Assembly (NCBI RefSeq): GCF_004342425.1
Contig: NZ_SLWQ01000005.1
Span: 124,001 to 188,000, forward strand
Length of the DNA stretch: 64,000 nucleotides
Direction: 5' to 3'
Origin: Dokdonella fugitiva
GTDB taxonomy: Bacteria > Pseudomonadota > Gammaproteobacteria > Xanthomonadales > Rhodanobacteraceae
Shown here: one piece after another, positions 20,637-32,967 of the stretch
Numbering within the stretch: the first letter of the stretch is position 1
Layout of the letters: each line of letters starts with the position of its first letter
Notes under the pieces: model-generated
Database searches by the model: none
Told to the model about the DNA's origin: nothing
Seen by the model: the letters and a program-made list of their open reading frames with translations, nothing else
Made by a program: the position numbers and the translations under genes

Positions 20637-20720
20637 ATGAACCACGAAGGACACGAAGGGCACGAAGGTCGAACACTCTTCCTTCCATTTTCTCCGTGTC
20701 CTTCATGTTTCAGTCTTCGA
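20637..20720. repeat. Inverted dispersed repeat with AAGACTGAAACA core (copy 1)
   Basis: The left arm (about 20639-20668) reads GAACCACGAAGGACACGAAG and continues with another CACGAAGG unit. The right arm (20690-20718), read on the minus strand, is AAGACTGAAACATGAAGGAC followed by ACGGAGAA. The arms pair imperfectly. The same core occurs near 29.15 kb, so this is a repeat family rather than a gene-specific hairpin. It fills the gap between trxB and the next gene. Confidence 0.6.
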
Positions 20721-20748
20721 TCTTCGTCTTCAGCGTGAGCCGGCGGAC

Positions 20749-21906
20749 ATGAAGGCGCGCTTCCACGCGGGGTTGCGTGACATTCCCGCCGCGCAGTGGG
20801 ACGCACTGCGCGCTGACGACAGCCCGTTCCTCGCCCATGCCTTCCTGTCGGGGCTCGAGGCGCATGGCTGCGCGACCGTGCGCAACGGCTGGCAGCCGCA
20901 CCATCTCGGCCTGTACGACGGCGATCGCCTCGTCGCGGCGGCGCCGCTCTACCTCAAGTACGACTCGCACGGCGAGTTCGTGTTCGACTGGAGCTGGGCG
21001 CACGCGTATGCGAGCCATGGCTTCGAGTACTACCCCAAGCTCCTGTGCGCGGTGCCGTATTCACCGGTCGGCGGCGCGCGCCTGCTCGTCGGCATCGGCG
21101 CGGATGCCGATGTCCTGCGCCGCGGACTCGTTGCGGCGATCCGCAACGAGGCGCAGCGACTCGCGCTGTCGTCCGCGCATCTCAATTTCGCCGCACCCGC
21201 GGAGACGGGCGCGTTCGCCGGCAGCGACTGGCTGGCGCGCTTCGACTGGCAGTTCCACTGGCGCAATGCGACCGACGGCACGCGCTGGCGGGATTTCGAC
21301 GATTACCTCGCCGCGCTGACGCGCAAGAAGCGCAAGAACATCCGCCAGGAACGGGCGCAGGTCGCGCGCGCGGGCGTCACCTGCGAAATCCGCCACGGCG
21401 ACGAACTCGACGAGCACGAATGGCAGGCATTGCACGACTTCTACCTCGCGACATTCGAGGACAAGGGCAACTACCCTGCCCTCACGCTCGCGTTCTTCCA
21501 CCATCTCCGCGCGACGATGCCACGCAATGTCGTCGCGGTGCTGTGCCGCCGCGGCGACCGCCTCGTCGCCGGCAGCCTCATGCTGCGCAGCCGGGACACG
21601 CTGTACGGGCGCTACTGGGGCTGCCGCGAACAGGTTCCCGGCCTGCATTTCGAAGCGTGCTACTACCAGGGGATCGATTACTGCCTGCGCGAAGGCCTGG
21701 ACACCTTCGAACCCGGCGCGCAGGGCGAGCACAAGCTCGCGCGCGGCTTCCTGCCGACGCGCACGCGCTCGTTCCACTGGATCGCCGATACGCGTTTCCG
21801 GGCGGCGATCGCCGCGGCCCTGCAGCGCGAGGCGATCGCGCTCGAGGACTATCGCAGCGACCTCCTCGCACACTCGCCGTACGCGCAGCCGCACGGATCG
21901 GATTGA
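20749..21906 (+). CDS. DUF482-type GNAT-like protein (COG3146)
   Basis: This 385-residue protein belongs to the DUF482 group, distantly related to the GNAT/FemABX fold. Visible hallmarks are AAAPLYLKYDSHGEFVFDW, the basic block YLAALTRKKRKNIRQER, TFEDKGNYPALTLAFF, and the C-terminal EPGAQGEHKLARGFLPT. The biochemical role is not established; a transfer reaction onto peptidoglycan or another amino-containing acceptor has been suggested for relatives. It probably follows trxB on a separate transcript, since a repeat lies between them. The start ATG at 20749 is not preceded by a strong ribosome binding site. Confidence 0.85.
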   Translation: MKARFHAGLRDIPAAQWDALRADDSPFLAHAFLSGLEAHGCATVRNGWQPHHLGLYDGDRLVAAAPLYLKYDSHGEFVFDWSWAHAYASHGFEYYPKLLCAVPYSPVGGARLLVGIGADADVLRRGLVAAIRNEAQRLALSSAHLNFAAPAETGAFAGSDWLARFDWQFHWRNATDGTRWRDFDDYLAALTRKKRKNIRQERAQVARAGVTCEIRHGDELDEHEWQALHDFYLATFEDKGNYPALTLAFFHHLRATMPRNVVAVLCRRGDRLVAGSLMLRSRDTLYGRYWGCREQVPGLHFEACYYQGIDYCLREGLDTFEPGAQGEHKLARGFLPTRTRSFHWIADTRFRAAIAAALQREAIALEDYRSDLLAHSPYAQPHGSD

Positions 21907-21951
21907 AGCGGCGACAACCGCTGCCGCGGCTGTCGCCTGCGCGCTGGATCT

Positions 21952-22393
21952 TCAATGCGTGGGGCAGCCCGCGCCGCCGAGGTCGAAGCCGTCGCGCACC
22001 CGGATTGCCGCTGAACATCCATACGCCGGTGGCGCTCGACGCGGGCAACGACGGCCCCTTGATCCAGACCACGGTCGATGCGGTGCCGACGCCGCCCTCG
22101 ATCCAGTAGCCGATCGGGTTGCTGCCCTCGAAGTCGGTCGCGAAGCGCAGGTCGCTGGCGTCGGGCTTCATCTCGCCGGCGCCGATGAGGCTGGCCGTGT
22201 CGACGACGAGCCGCACCTGGTAGTCGGCAAGGTCCACCCCACTTTCCTCGATGATCGTCACGGGAACGGCCGTGCTCCAGCCGGGCGGAGTGGCGCCTGC
22301 CGCCATCGGTAAAACGCACGCGAGGCCCAGCGCGAGGGTGCGGACCCGCCCCAAGGCGCAGCGGATGAGGCACGACGGCGTATCGCTGTACAT
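21952..22393 (-). pseudogene. Exported DUF2341-domain protein with an apparent frameshift
   Basis: A strong ribosome binding site (AAAAGGGGGGCTCC) precedes the ATG at 22393. A signal peptide (RTLALGLACVLPMAAGATPP) and a clear DUF2341 domain follow: WSTAVPVTIIEESGVDLADY, then the DTASLIGAGEMKPDASDLRF and GYWIEGG-type blocks, ending at VWMFSGNPG. After that the frame becomes arginine-rich noise running antisense into the neighbouring gene. Dropping one base near 22000 gives VRDGFDLGGAGCPTH and a stop at 21952, which would make a tidy 146-residue product ending 45 bases from the convergent gene. This may be a real frameshift or a sequencing error. DUF2341 domains usually sit in larger secreted proteins. 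Confidence 0.6.
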
Positions 22394-22478
22394 TTGGAGC
22401 CCCCCTTTTGAGAAGCGGCCGGAAGCTAGCACACGTGCCGACGATTTGTGAAACGCGTCACATTCCTGGCCGCAGACG

Positions 22479-23201
22479 ATGAAAATCCCCTGGCTGCGCG
22501 ACGGCGACCTGGCGTTTCCGCCCGTCGAGCGGGCACTCGACGATCCGGACGGTCTGCTCGCCGCCGGCGGCGACCTCGCACCCGACCGCCTGCTCTCGGC
22601 GTACTGCCACGGCATCTTCCCCTGGTATTCGGACGGCCAGCCGATCCTCTGGTGGTCGCCATCCCTGCGTACGGTGTTCGACACGCGAGCCATGCATGTT
22701 CCGCGCCGGCTCGCGCGCTGGCTGCGCAGTTGCAACTGGCGCATCCGTGCCGACACCGCTTTCGCCGACGTCGTGCGCGCGTGCGCGGCCCCGCGCCGGC
22801 ACGAGCACGGGACCTGGATCACCGGCGACATGTTCGCCGCCTACACCGCGCTGCATGCGCTCGGGCATGCGCACTCGGTCGAAGCGTGGGACGGCGACCG
22901 CCTGGTCGGCGGCATCTACGGCGTGGCGATCGGCCGCATGTTCTACGGCGAATCGATGTTCAGCGGGGCGACGAACGGCTCGAAGGTCGCCCTGCTCGCG
23001 CTGTGCCGCGCGATGGACGCCTGGGGCTGGCCGCTGCTCGACGCGCAGGTCGCCTCCGGCCATCTGTTCACGCTGGGCGCGCGCGAAATGCCGCGCGCCG
23101 CGTTCTGCGCGGCCGTCGCCGACCTGGCCGTACAACCGGGCCTCGACGGCTCCTGGCGCGAGCGTTTCCCGCCGCTGCAGCCCGCCGACCTGGCCCGCTG
23201 A
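22479..23201 (+). CDS. aat: Leucyl/phenylalanyl-tRNA--protein transferase
   Basis: This 240-residue enzyme attaches Leu or Phe to N-terminal Arg or Lys, creating N-end-rule degrons. The hallmarks are [71 protein letters not shown] and ASKV-like TNGSKVAL, with the C-terminal [16 protein letters not shown]. It acts upstream of ClpS-ClpAP, whose genes lie a few kilobases downstream in this window, so the degradation pathway is clustered. The order aat-infA-clpA-clpS matches E. coli. Confidence 0.96.
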   Translation: MKIPWLRDGDLAFPPVERALDDPDGLLAAGGDLAPDRLLSAYCHGIFPWYSDGQPILWWSPSLRTVFDTRAMHVPRRLARWLRSCNWRIRADTAFADVVRACAAPRRHEHGTWITGDMFAAYTALHALGHAHSVEAWDGDRLVGGIYGVAIGRMFYGESMFSGATNGSKVALLALCRAMDAWGWPLLDAQVASGHLFTLGAREMPRAAFCAAVADLAVQPGLDGSWRERFPPLQPADLAR

Positions 23202-23308
23202 ATCCGCTGCAATGCGCGGGTTGCGGACATTTTCGCTTCCCGCAGCGGCCCGATCGTGGCAGAATCGCGCGCCTTTCCGGGCCTGACGCCCGGCCATATC
23301 GGGAACCA

Positions 23309-23527
23309 ATGTCCAAAGACGACGTCATCGAAATGGAAGGCTCGATCCTCGAGACCCTTCCGAACACGATGTTCCGCGTGAAGCTCGAGAACGGCCACGT
23401 GGTGACCGCGCACATCTCCGGCCGCATGCGCAAGAACTACATCCGCATCCTCACCGGCGACAAGGTCAAGGTCGAAATGACCCCGTACGACCTCACCAAG
23501 GGCCGCATCACCTACCGCATGAAGTGA
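23309..23527 (+). CDS. infA: Translation initiation factor IF-1
   Basis: This 72-residue protein has exactly the usual IF-1 length. It binds the A-site of the 30S subunit during initiation. It is a single S1/OB-fold, with [36 protein letters not shown] and KGRITYRMK all canonical. The ATG at 23309 follows GGGAACC as a modest ribosome binding site. It lies 107 bases after aat and is convergent with clpA. Confidence 0.97.
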   Translation: MSKDDVIEMEGSILETLPNTMFRVKLENGHVVTAHISGRMRKNYIRILTGDKVKVEMTPYDLTKGRITYRMK

Positions 23528-23892
23528 GCGCAGGCTGCGCTCATCCCGGCTCGCATTCGGCAGCGAGCAACCGCCGGCATTCCGGCGAAAGCCGGAATCC
23601 TGCTGTTCGTGTCAATGTGGGCGAGGGCGCCCGGGTTCCGGCGCGCCGGGCTTCTTTCGCGCGCCCGGCGTCGTCGCGAGATTCCGATCACCCTGGCGGC
23701 GGGCAAAAGTGCGCGAGCCGCAGGCAAGCACGCCTCCATGCGCGCGCGGCCACAGCCCATACACCGAACGCCGCGACAGCTGGGATGGAAAAAGACGCCA
23801 GGTCCCGGCTTTCGCCGTGACGACGATGGCTTTTCGCTCCATGTACCGCGGAACACCTGTCCGGGGCGGTCACAGGCCACCGACCGGGAACG
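23528..23892. repeat. infA-clpA gap with two inverted REP-like units
   Basis: No gene or tRNA is visible here, unlike E. coli where a serine tRNA sits between infA and clpA. A palindromic unit at 23574-23600 contains ATTCCGGCGAAAGCCGGAAT. A related unit at 23799-23829 contains GTCCCGGCTTTCGCCGTGAC in the opposite orientation. They enclose about 200 bases of GC-rich sequence with short internal palindromes. Units with a GGCGAAAGCC core are widespread as dispersed repeats in Proteobacteria. Confidence 0.6.
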
Positions 23893-23921
23893 AAAAGGCC
23901 GCGCACTGCGCGGCCTTTTTA
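23893..23921. terminator. Bidirectional terminator between infA and clpA
   Basis: An AAAAGGCCGCGC arm, a short loop and a GCGCGGCCTTTTT arm give a strong hairpin flanked by an A-tract on one side and a T-tract on the other. It is well placed to stop transcription of clpA, whose stop is 24 bases away, on the minus strand. It could also stop read-through from infA on the plus strand. Confidence 0.85.
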
Positions 23922-23944
23922 CTTCGTGGAGGAACGTTGCGGCC

Positions 23945-26224
23945 TTACTCCACCACCGCCGGCAGTTTCTCGGCCGCTTCGCAGTCGACCGCGAGCTTGC
24001 CGTCCTTGACCGACAGCAGCACCTTGCCGCCGTCGGCGAGCTTGCCGAACAGGAGCTCGTCGGCGAGCAGGCGCTTGACGTTCTCCTGGATCACGCGTGC
24101 CATCGGCCGCGCGCCCATCTGCGGGTCGAAGCCGTGCTCGGCGAGCCAGCGCCGGGCATCGGCGTCGACGTGCAACGCGACGTGCTTCTCCTGCAGCTGC
24201 GTCTCGAGTTCGATGAGGAACTTGTCGACGACGCGCAGGATGTGCTCGAAGTCGAGCGAGTTGAACTGCACGATCGCATCGAGGCGATTGCGGAACTCCG
24301 GCGTGAAGCCACGCTTGAGCGCTTCCATCGCGTCGGTCGTGTGGTTCTGCTCGACGAAACCGATCGTGCGCCGCGATGCCTGCTGCGCGCCGATGTTCGT
24401 CGTCATCACGACGATCACGTTCTTGAAGTTCGCCTCGCGGCCATTGGTATCGGTCAGCGCGCCGCGGTCCATGATCTGCAGGAGCACGTTGTAGACGTCC
24501 GGGTGCGCCTTCTCGATCTCGTCGAGCAGCAGCACGCAGTGCGGATGCTTGACGATCTGCTCGGTCAAGAGGCCGCCCTGGTCGAAGCCTACGTAGCCCG
24601 GAGGCGCACCGATCAGGCGCGACACCGAATGCGCTTCCATGTACTCGGACATGTCGAAGCGCACGAGCTCGATGCCGAGCTGCATCGCGAGCTGGCGCGT
24701 GACCTCGGTCTTGCCGACGCCGGTCGGTCCGGTCAGCAGGAAGCAGCCGATCGGCTTGGCCGGGTTGCCGAGGCCCGAGCGCGCCATCTTGATCGACGCG
24801 GCGAGCTTGTCGATCGCCTCGTCCTGGCCGAACACGACCATCTTGAGGTTGCGATCGAGGTTGCGCAGCACGTCGCGGTCGGACGCCGACACCTGCTTGG
24901 GCGGGATGCGCGCCATGCGCGCGACGATGAACTCGATGTCGGGCACGTCGACGAGCCCGCTGCGATCCTTCTCGGGCAGAAGATGCTGGCGCGCGCCGGC
25001 CTCGTCGATCACGTCGATCGCCTTGTCCGGCAGCAGGCGGTCGGCGATGTGCTTGACCGAGAGATCGACCGCCGCCTTCAGCGCGTCGTTGGTGTACTCG
25101 ACCTTGTGATGCTCCTCGAAGCGCGTCTTGAGGCCCTTGAGGATCTCCACGCTGTCGGCGATGGAGGGCTCAACCACGTCGATCTTCTGGAAGCGCCGCG
25201 CGAGCGCACGGTCCTTCTCGAACACGCCGCGGTACTCCTGGAACGTGGTCGAGCCGATGCAACGCAGCTCGCCGCTGGCAAGCACGGGCTTGATCAGGTT
25301 GGAGGCGTCCATCGTGCCGCCCGAGGCGGAACCGGCGCCGATGATCGTATGGATCTCGTCGATGAACAGGATCGCGCCCGGTTCCTTCTTGAGCTGGCCG
25401 ATCACGCCCTTGAGGCGCTTCTCGAAATCGCCGCGGTACTTGGTGCCGGCGACGAGCGCGCCGAGGTCGAGCGCCCAGATCGTGCAATGCGCGAGCACCT
25501 CGGGCACGTCGCCTTCGACGATGCGCTTGGCCAGGCCCTCGGCGAGCGCGGTCTTGCCCACGCCGGCCTCGCCGACGTAGAGCGGATTGTTCTTGCGCCG
25601 GCGGCAGAGCACCTGGATCGTGCGCTCGATCTCCTCGTTGCGACCGATCAGCGGATCGATCTTGCCCTGGCGGGCGAGCTCGTTGAGGTTGTTGGCGAAC
25701 TCGGCGAGCGGGTTGCCGCGAGGCTCGTCGCCGCCCTCGGCATCGCGGCCGGCCTCGCCACCCGCGGGCTGCGAGCCGCCGGATTCGTGGCCGATCTTGG
25801 CGATGCCGTGCGAAATGTAGTTGACGACGTCGAGGCGCGACACTTCCTGCTGGCCGAGGAAGTAGACCGCGTGCGAATCCTTCTCGCCGAAGATCGCGAC
25901 GAGCACGTTCGCGCCCGTGACTTCCTTCCTGCCCGACGACTGCACGTGGTAGACCGCGCGCTGCAACACGCGCTGGAAGCCGAGCGTCGGCTGCGTGTCG
26001 CGCTCGTCGTTCGCCGGCAGCACCGGAACGGTTTCGGTGATGATCGAACGGAGGTCGCGGGCGAGCTTGGCCGTATCGACGCCGCAGGCGCGCAGCACGG
26101 CGATCGCCGACGCGTTGTCGAGCAGCGCGAGCAGGAGGTGCTCCACCGTCATGAATTCATGACGCTGTTCGCGTGCCTCCTTGTAGCACTGGCCGATGGT
26201 GACCTCGAGATCCTTGCTGAACAT
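23945..26224 (-). CDS. clpA: ATP-dependent Clp protease ATP-binding subunit ClpA
   Basis: This 759-residue AAA+ unfoldase feeds substrates to ClpP. The N-domain (1-145) contains [17 protein letters not shown]. The first AAA module has Walker [14 protein letters not shown], and the second has [15 protein letters not shown] with sensor and arginine-finger segments ([10 protein letters not shown]). The length matches E. coli ClpA (758). It lies on the same strand as clpS with a 178-base gap, so it may have its own promoter there. Together with ClpS and Aat it forms the N-end-rule pathway. Confidence 0.97.
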   Translation of the reverse strand: MFSKDLEVTIGQCYKEAREQRHEFMTVEHLLLALLDNASAIAVLRACGVDTAKLARDLRSIITETVPVLPANDERDTQPTLGFQRVLQRAVYHVQSSGRKEVTGANVLVAIFGEKDSHAVYFLGQQEVSRLDVVNYISHGIAKIGHESGGSQPAGGEAGRDAEGGDEPRGNPLAEFANNLNELARQGKIDPLIGRNEEIERTIQVLCRRRKNNPLYVGEAGVGKTALAEGLAKRIVEGDVPEVLAHCTIWALDLGALVAGTKYRGDFEKRLKGVIGQLKKEPGAILFIDEIHTIIGAGSASGGTMDASNLIKPVLASGELRCIGSTTFQEYRGVFEKDRALARRFQKIDVVEPSIADSVEILKGLKTRFEEHHKVEYTNDALKAAVDLSVKHIADRLLPDKAIDVIDEAGARQHLLPEKDRSGLVDVPDIEFIVARMARIPPKQVSASDRDVLRNLDRNLKMVVFGQDEAIDKLAASIKMARSGLGNPAKPIGCFLLTGPTGVGKTEVTRQLAMQLGIELVRFDMSEYMEAHSVSRLIGAPPGYVGFDQGGLLTEQIVKHPHCVLLLDEIEKAHPDVYNVLLQIMDRGALTDTNGREANFKNVIVVMTTNIGAQQASRRTIGFVEQNHTTDAMEALKRGFTPEFRNRLDAIVQFNSLDFEHILRVVDKFLIELETQLQEKHVALHVDADARRWLAEHGFDPQMGARPMARVIQENVKRLLADELLFGKLADGGKVLLSVKDGKLAVDCEAAEKLPAVVE

Positions 26225-26402
26225 TCAGGGTGCTCCGGACTGCTTGCCTGGGTGAATGGCTTGCAATATGTGGACCGACCCGTCGGGTTCAATCGGTGCG
26301 GTCGTCCTGGCCGCCGCATCGCGTGCGCTGGTGCGTCCTGCGAAGCCGACATGCCCGGCGGGTCGACGGCGGTCATCCCTGGCCGCCTGTTTCAGGTGCA
26401 GC

Positions 26403-26729
26403 TCAAGCCTTTTCCATCGTGCACAGTAACGGATGCTGGTGGCTGCGCGAGAATTCGTTGACCTGGGTCACCTTGGTTTCCGCGACCTCGCGCGTGAACA
26501 CGCCGCAGACGCCCTTGCCGCGCGTATGTACGTGCAGCATGACCTGCGTCGCGCGCTCGCGATCGAGGTTGAAGAAGGTTTCGAGCACGACCACGACGAA
26601 GTCCATCGGCGTGAAGTCGTCGTTCAGCAGGACGACCTGGTACAGCGGCGGTCGCACCACCTCGGGGCGCGCCTCCTCGACGGCCAGGCCGGGGCCACGT
26701 TCGGGGTTCTGGTCGGGTTGGTTCGCCAT
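26403..26729 (-). CDS. clpS: ClpAP adaptor protein ClpS
   Basis: This 108-residue adaptor recognises N-degrons and delivers them to ClpA. The conserved core is [19 protein letters not shown], followed by [20 protein letters not shown] and [19 protein letters not shown] at the end. The N-terminal tail (about 25 residues), needed to engage ClpA, is present and acidic. The ATG at 26729 was chosen because the conserved tail begins there; the frame continues open upstream only as antisense of the neighbour. It is divergent from nudJ. Confidence 0.96.
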   Translation of the reverse strand: MANQPDQNPERGPGLAVEEARPEVVRPPLYQVVLLNDDFTPMDFVVVVLETFFNLDRERATQVMLHVHTRGKGVCGVFTREVAETKVTQVNEFSRSHQHPLLCTMEKA

Positions 26730-26852
26730 CGGCAACGCTTCTGTTTCGTCCGGTCCAAGTATAACGCCGCGCCGCATCGGGCACGCCCGGGCAGATGGTG
26801 GCACGGCCCGACTGCACAAGGCCTGTGCGGCGCGGACTGCTACACTGCCGGG

Positions 26853-27344
26853 ATGACCCGCATTCCCTCCGTCGTGACCGAGCTTGAAGAGGACATCTGG
26901 CGTCCACATGTGACGGTCGCGACCGTCGTCCCGCGCGACGGCCGCTTTCTCCTCGTCGAAGAAGATGTGCGCGGCCGCACCGTGCTGAACCAGCCGGCCG
27001 GGCATCTCGAACCGGATGAATCCCTGCACGACGCCGCCGTGCGGGAGACACTCGAAGAAACCGGCTGGGACGTCACGCTGACCTGCCTGCTCGGCGTGCA
27101 GCAGTGGCGCTCGCCGTCGGGCAGCCAGTTCGTGCGCTTCACGTTCGGCGCCGATGCGCTGCGCCACCACGACGATCGGCCGCTCGACACCGGCATCCTG
27201 CAGGCGCTGTGGCTCACGCACGAGGAGATCCGGGCGGCCGCGGCGAAGCTGCGCAGCCCGCTCGTCCTGGCGAGCATCGACGACTGGCTCGCCGGCCGCC
27301 GACTGCCGCTCGACAGCGTACGTTCGTTCATCACCGCGCCATGA
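26853..27344 (+). CDS. nudJ: NUDIX hydrolase, NudJ-type phosphatase
   Basis: This 163-residue protein has the NUDIX box [20 protein letters not shown] followed by TGW. It contains all the catalytic glutamates in the Gx5Ex7REUxEExGU pattern. NudJ acts on nucleoside di- and triphosphates and on the thiamine precursor HMP-PP. The order nudJ-mnmA-hflD is the same as in E. coli. A TACACT element lies only six bases before the ATG, so the mRNA could be leaderless or nearly so. The upstream gap of 123 bases is shared with divergent clpS. Confidence 0.88.
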   Translation: MTRIPSVVTELEEDIWRPHVTVATVVPRDGRFLLVEEDVRGRTVLNQPAGHLEPDESLHDAAVRETLEETGWDVTLTCLLGVQQWRSPSGSQFVRFTFGADALRHHDDRPLDTGILQALWLTHEEIRAAAAKLRSPLVLASIDDWLAGRRLPLDSVRSFITAP

Positions 27345-27399
27345 ACGCACGCGGCTTGGGATCCCTGCCGGCCGGTCACCTGCCGGGACGCTGCGCGCA

Positions 27400-28512
27400 G
27401 TGACGGCCCGCGTCATCGTCGGCATCTCCGGCGGCGTCGACTCCTCGGTGGCGGCGCTGCTCCTGCAGCGCGCAGGCGAGTCGATCGCTGGCCTATTCAT
27501 GCAGAACTGGGAAGAGGACGAGCGCCGCGGCCCGTGCCGCGCCGACGAGGACCGCAGGGACGCCGTCGCGGTGTGCGCGAAACTCGGCATCCCGCTGTAC
27601 CTGCGCAACTTCGCCGACGAGTACTGGGACCAGGTGTTCGAGCATTTCCTCGCCGAGTACCGCCGCGGACGCACGCCGAACCCGGACGTGCTGTGCAACC
27701 GCGAGATCAAGTTCAAGACCTTCCTCGACCACGCGCATGCGCTCGGCGCGGAGAAGATCGCCACCGGCCACTACGCGCGCGTCGACTGCGTGGACGGCCG
27801 CTGGCGCCTGCTGCGCGCACGCGACACGGCGAAGGACCAGACCTATTTCCTGCACGCGCTCGGCCAGCCTGCGCTCGCCTCGACCCTGTTCCCGCTCGGC
27901 GACATGCACAAGGCCGACGTGCGCGCGGTCGCGCGGGAGGCGGACCTGGCCACGCACGACAAGAAGGACTCGACCGGCATCTGTTTCATCGGCGAGCGCG
28001 ACTTCCGTTCGTTCCTCGCCGAATACATCCCGGCCAGGCCCGGCCCGATGCGCACGCCGGACGGCACCACGGTCGGCGAGCACGCGGGCGTGTTCTACTA
28101 CACGCTCGGCCAGCGCAGCGGCCTCGGCATCGGCGGCCGGCGTGGCGGCGAAGGCGAACCCTGGTACGTGATCGGCAAGAACGTGGCGGACAACGTGCTC
28201 TACGTCGCGCAAGGCAATGCGAACCACTGGCTGCAATCGCGCCGGCTCGCTGCGAGCGGACCCACCTGGGTCGCCGGCGAGGCGCCGGCGGCGTCGTTCC
28301 GCTGTTCGGCGATGACCCGCTACCGGCAGGAGCCGCAGGCGTGTTCGGTGGAGCTCGACGCGACCGGTTGCACGGTCGTCTTCGACGCGCCGCAGCGCGC
28401 GGTCACGCCGGGGCAGTCGGTCGTCTTCTACGACGACGACGTCTGCCTCGGCGGCGCCGTCATCGAATGCAGCGACGCGCCGTACGGCGGCTGGGAGATG
28501 CGCGATGCGTGA
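27400..28512 (+). CDS. mnmA: tRNA-specific 2-thiouridylase MnmA
   Basis: This 370-residue enzyme introduces the 2-thio group at U34 of tRNA(Lys, Glu, Gln). The PP-loop motif [16 protein letters not shown] begins the protein. The catalytic cysteines lie in [12 protein letters not shown] and [10 protein letters not shown], and [11 protein letters not shown] and [14 protein letters not shown] are typical. The start is GTG at 27400, since no ATG lies in frame between the nudJ stop and the PP-loop. The gene ends inside hflD by 8 bases, indicating coupling. Confidence 0.96.
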   Translation: MTARVIVGISGGVDSSVAALLLQRAGESIAGLFMQNWEEDERRGPCRADEDRRDAVAVCAKLGIPLYLRNFADEYWDQVFEHFLAEYRRGRTPNPDVLCNREIKFKTFLDHAHALGAEKIATGHYARVDCVDGRWRLLRARDTAKDQTYFLHALGQPALASTLFPLGDMHKADVRAVAREADLATHDKKDSTGICFIGERDFRSFLAEYIPARPGPMRTPDGTTVGEHAGVFYYTLGQRSGLGIGGRRGGEGEPWYVIGKNVADNVLYVAQGNANHWLQSRRLAASGPTWVAGEAPAASFRCSAMTRYRQEPQACSVELDATGCTVVFDAPQRAVTPGQSVVFYDDDVCLGGAVIECSDAPYGGWEMRDA

Positions 28513-29128
28513 GTCCCGCGTCATCGCGCTCGCCGGCGTGCTGCAAGGCTGCCGCCTCGTGCACGAGGTTGCCACGCGCGGGCGCGCCGATGCGGCGAGC
28601 GTGGAGGCCAGCCTCGCCAGCGTGTTCCGCATCGACGCCGACAGCGCGGCCGCGGTATTCGGCGGCCTCGCCGGCGTGCGCCTCGGCCTCGAGACCCTGT
28701 TGCACCAGTTCGAAGGCGCCGAGCGCAACCTCGCCCTCACCCGCCTCGTGCTCGGCACCCTGCGCCTGCAGAAGCGCCTCGCGCGCAACCCGCGCATGCA
28801 GCGCGCGCTGCGCGACGGCATCGAGGCCATCCAGCGCCAGGCCGACCACTTCGGCCTTGCCCACCCGACCGTGCAGGCACGCCTCGCCGACCTCTACGTG
28901 GAAACCCTTTCGCAACTGCGCCCGCGCGTGGTCGTGCACGGCAATCCCGTGCAGCTGTCCAATCCGCAGGTCGTCGCGCAGATCCGCGCGCTGCTCCTCG
29001 CCGCGGTGCGCGCCGCCGTGCTCTGGCGCCAGGTCGGCGGCGGCCAGCTGCGCCTGCTGCTGCGCCGGCGCGAATACGCGATGCTCGCTCGCGGCCTTCT
29101 CGCCCGCAGCACGCTCGACCGGGGCTAG
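28505..29128 (+). CDS. hflD: High frequency lysogenization protein HflD homologue
   Basis: This 207-residue HflD/YcfC-family protein is helical and membrane-associated in E. coli, where it sits in the same position after mnmA. Typical segments are [37 protein letters not shown] and the C-terminal [21 protein letters not shown] followed by LLLRRREY. The molecular role is poorly defined; in E. coli it affects lambda CII stability. It overlaps mnmA by 8 bases and ends the operon before a dispersed repeat. Confidence 0.92.
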   Translation: MRESRVIALAGVLQGCRLVHEVATRGRADAASVEASLASVFRIDADSAAAVFGGLAGVRLGLETLLHQFEGAERNLALTRLVLGTLRLQKRLARNPRMQRALRDGIEAIQRQADHFGLAHPTVQARLADLYVETLSQLRPRVVVHGNPVQLSNPQVVAQIRALLLAAVRAAVLWRQVGGGQLRLLLRRREYAMLARGLLARSTLDRG

Positions 29129-29138
29129 GTGCGCCCCC

Positions 29139-29215
29139 GAAAAGACTGAAACACGGAGCACGCGGAGAACGGACCAGTCCGGGCCGCTCTTCCGTGTGCT
29201 CCGTGTTCCGGAACT
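29139..29215. repeat. Inverted dispersed repeat with AAGACTGAAACA core (copy 2)
   Basis: The left arm at 29141-29170 reads AAAGACTGAAACACGGAGCA followed by CGCGGAGAAC. The right arm at 29190-29211 is its near complement (TTCCGTGTGCTCCGTGTTCC). The first arm shares AAGACTGAAACA and the following GGAGAA block with the repeat near 20.7 kb. A separate family copy between hflD and acnA supports mobility or repeated insertion of this element. Confidence 0.6.
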
Positions 29216-29233
29216 TTGCTCATCGCGCCCGTT

Positions 29234-29263
29234 TTGGCGAAGCGATCGGGTTTGCGCGATAAT
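29234..29263 (+). promoter_or_regulatory. Candidate sigma-70 promoter of acnA
   Basis: TTGGCG at 29234-29239 and GATAAT at 29258-29263 are separated by 18 bases. The -10 stands out in the GC-rich surroundings. Predicted start would leave a leader of about 85 bases before acnA. Confidence 0.45.
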
Positions 29264-29356
29264 GGCGGGCCCATTCGCCGGTCCGCCCCCAGGACCGCGC
29301 CCGCGGCGCCGCCGCGGCCTTGCGCCAAGCGAAACGCCAGCCAGCAGGAGATGCAG

Positions 29357-32107
<2,751 letters not shown>

Positions 32108-32137
32108 GGCGCGCTGCCGCGCGCACGCACGCGGCAT

Positions 32138-32171
32138 GAAAACGGCGCGGAATTTCCGCGCCGTTTTTTTT
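32138..32171 (+). terminator. Intrinsic terminator of acnA
   Basis: An AAACGGCGCGGAA arm pairs with TTTCCGCGCCGTTT and runs into eight T's, starting about 30 bases beyond the acnA stop. This is a textbook rho-independent terminator. Confidence 0.92.
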
Positions 32172-32399
32172 GGTCTTTCGACGGCCTCCGGGCCGAATGA
32201 CGAGATCCTCCGTGCGTTCGCGCCAGGGTGCAGGCCGCAGGCCGATGTCGACGCAGCGTCGTCGGTGAGTGCCGAACGCTCCGGCTCCGCCCGCTGCGCG
32301 GGCTGCCCTCGGCGCGAACGGAATGTTCGAGTGGCCCTGCCTGCCGGGTGAAGCCGTGTCGTCGCCGCGGCCGGCGGACCGGGCCACGCAGCACGCTGG

Positions 32400-32825
32400 T
32401 CACGACCTGTCGTCCGACCACTTCGCGTTGTAGCAGCGCCAGGCACGGCCCTCGCGACGCCAACCCGTCTCGAAGTGCAGGGTCGTCGCGCGGTCCGCGA
32501 TCCAGCGGCCGCTGGAATCGGTGATGTCGGCGTCGAAGCGCGCGACCGCGCGCTCACCGTGCAGTTCGACCGTGACCGAACCGATGCGCACGCCGATCGT
32601 GTTCGCGCCGAGCAGCTGGGCGCGCACGATGTTCGCGAGCCCGGCGCGGTCCACGCCGTCGTTGCCGACGAAATCGTCGGTGGCGAGGTCGAGCACGTCC
32701 TTGGCGCGATGCGCCTCGATCGAGGCGGCGCCCGCGGTGATCGCGGCGCGGATCGCCTCGTCGTCGGGCTGGCGCGCGCAGGCGGCGGACAACAGGCATG
32801 ACAGAACGATCAGGTAGGGACGCAC
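32400..32825 (-). CDS. Small NTF2-like lipoprotein of unknown function
   Basis: This predicted lipoprotein of about 141 residues has the signal VRPYLIVLSCLLSAACARQ, with the lipobox S-A-A-C. The mature part has an NTF2-like pattern: IRAAITAGAASIEAHRAKDVLDLATDDFVGNDG near the start and HFETGWRREGRAWRCYNAKW at the end. I prefer the GTG at 32825, because GCGAGGTGAGC gives a near-ideal ribosome binding site and a short lipoprotein signal. An ATG at 32852 would add nine residues. No function is assignable. It is divergent from the rpfB-like gene; the 228 bases between it and the acnA terminator hold nothing I can name. Confidence 0.75.
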   Translation of the reverse strand: MRPYLIVLSCLLSAACARQPDDEAIRAAITAGAASIEAHRAKDVLDLATDDFVGNDGVDRAGLANIVRAQLLGANTIGVRIGSVTVELHGERAVARFDADITDSSGRWIADRATTLHFETGWRREGRAWRCYNAKWSDDRS

Positions 32826-32967
32826 GCTCACCTCGCCGGGCCCACGTTGCATTGCGGCTTGCCGCTCGTTCCGGCCTTGTGCTGCAATCGACCGTACCCG
32901 TGCGGATCGTCGCAGGGTAAACGAAACCGGCGCGTCGGCGCGATCGACGCCGCCACGGGGGAACTGC

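Noticed and set aside
21578..21951. C-terminal extension of the DUF2341 frame
   Set aside because: Arginine-rich sequence antisense to the DUF482 gene; similarity ends at about 22000.
23528..23944. A tRNA gene between infA and clpA
   Set aside because: No cloverleaf or TTCGAxTC arm could be found; the gap holds REP-like units and a terminator.
32172..32399. A further gene between the acnA terminator and the lipoprotein gene
   Set aside because: Short frames only, no ribosome binding site and no recognisable product.
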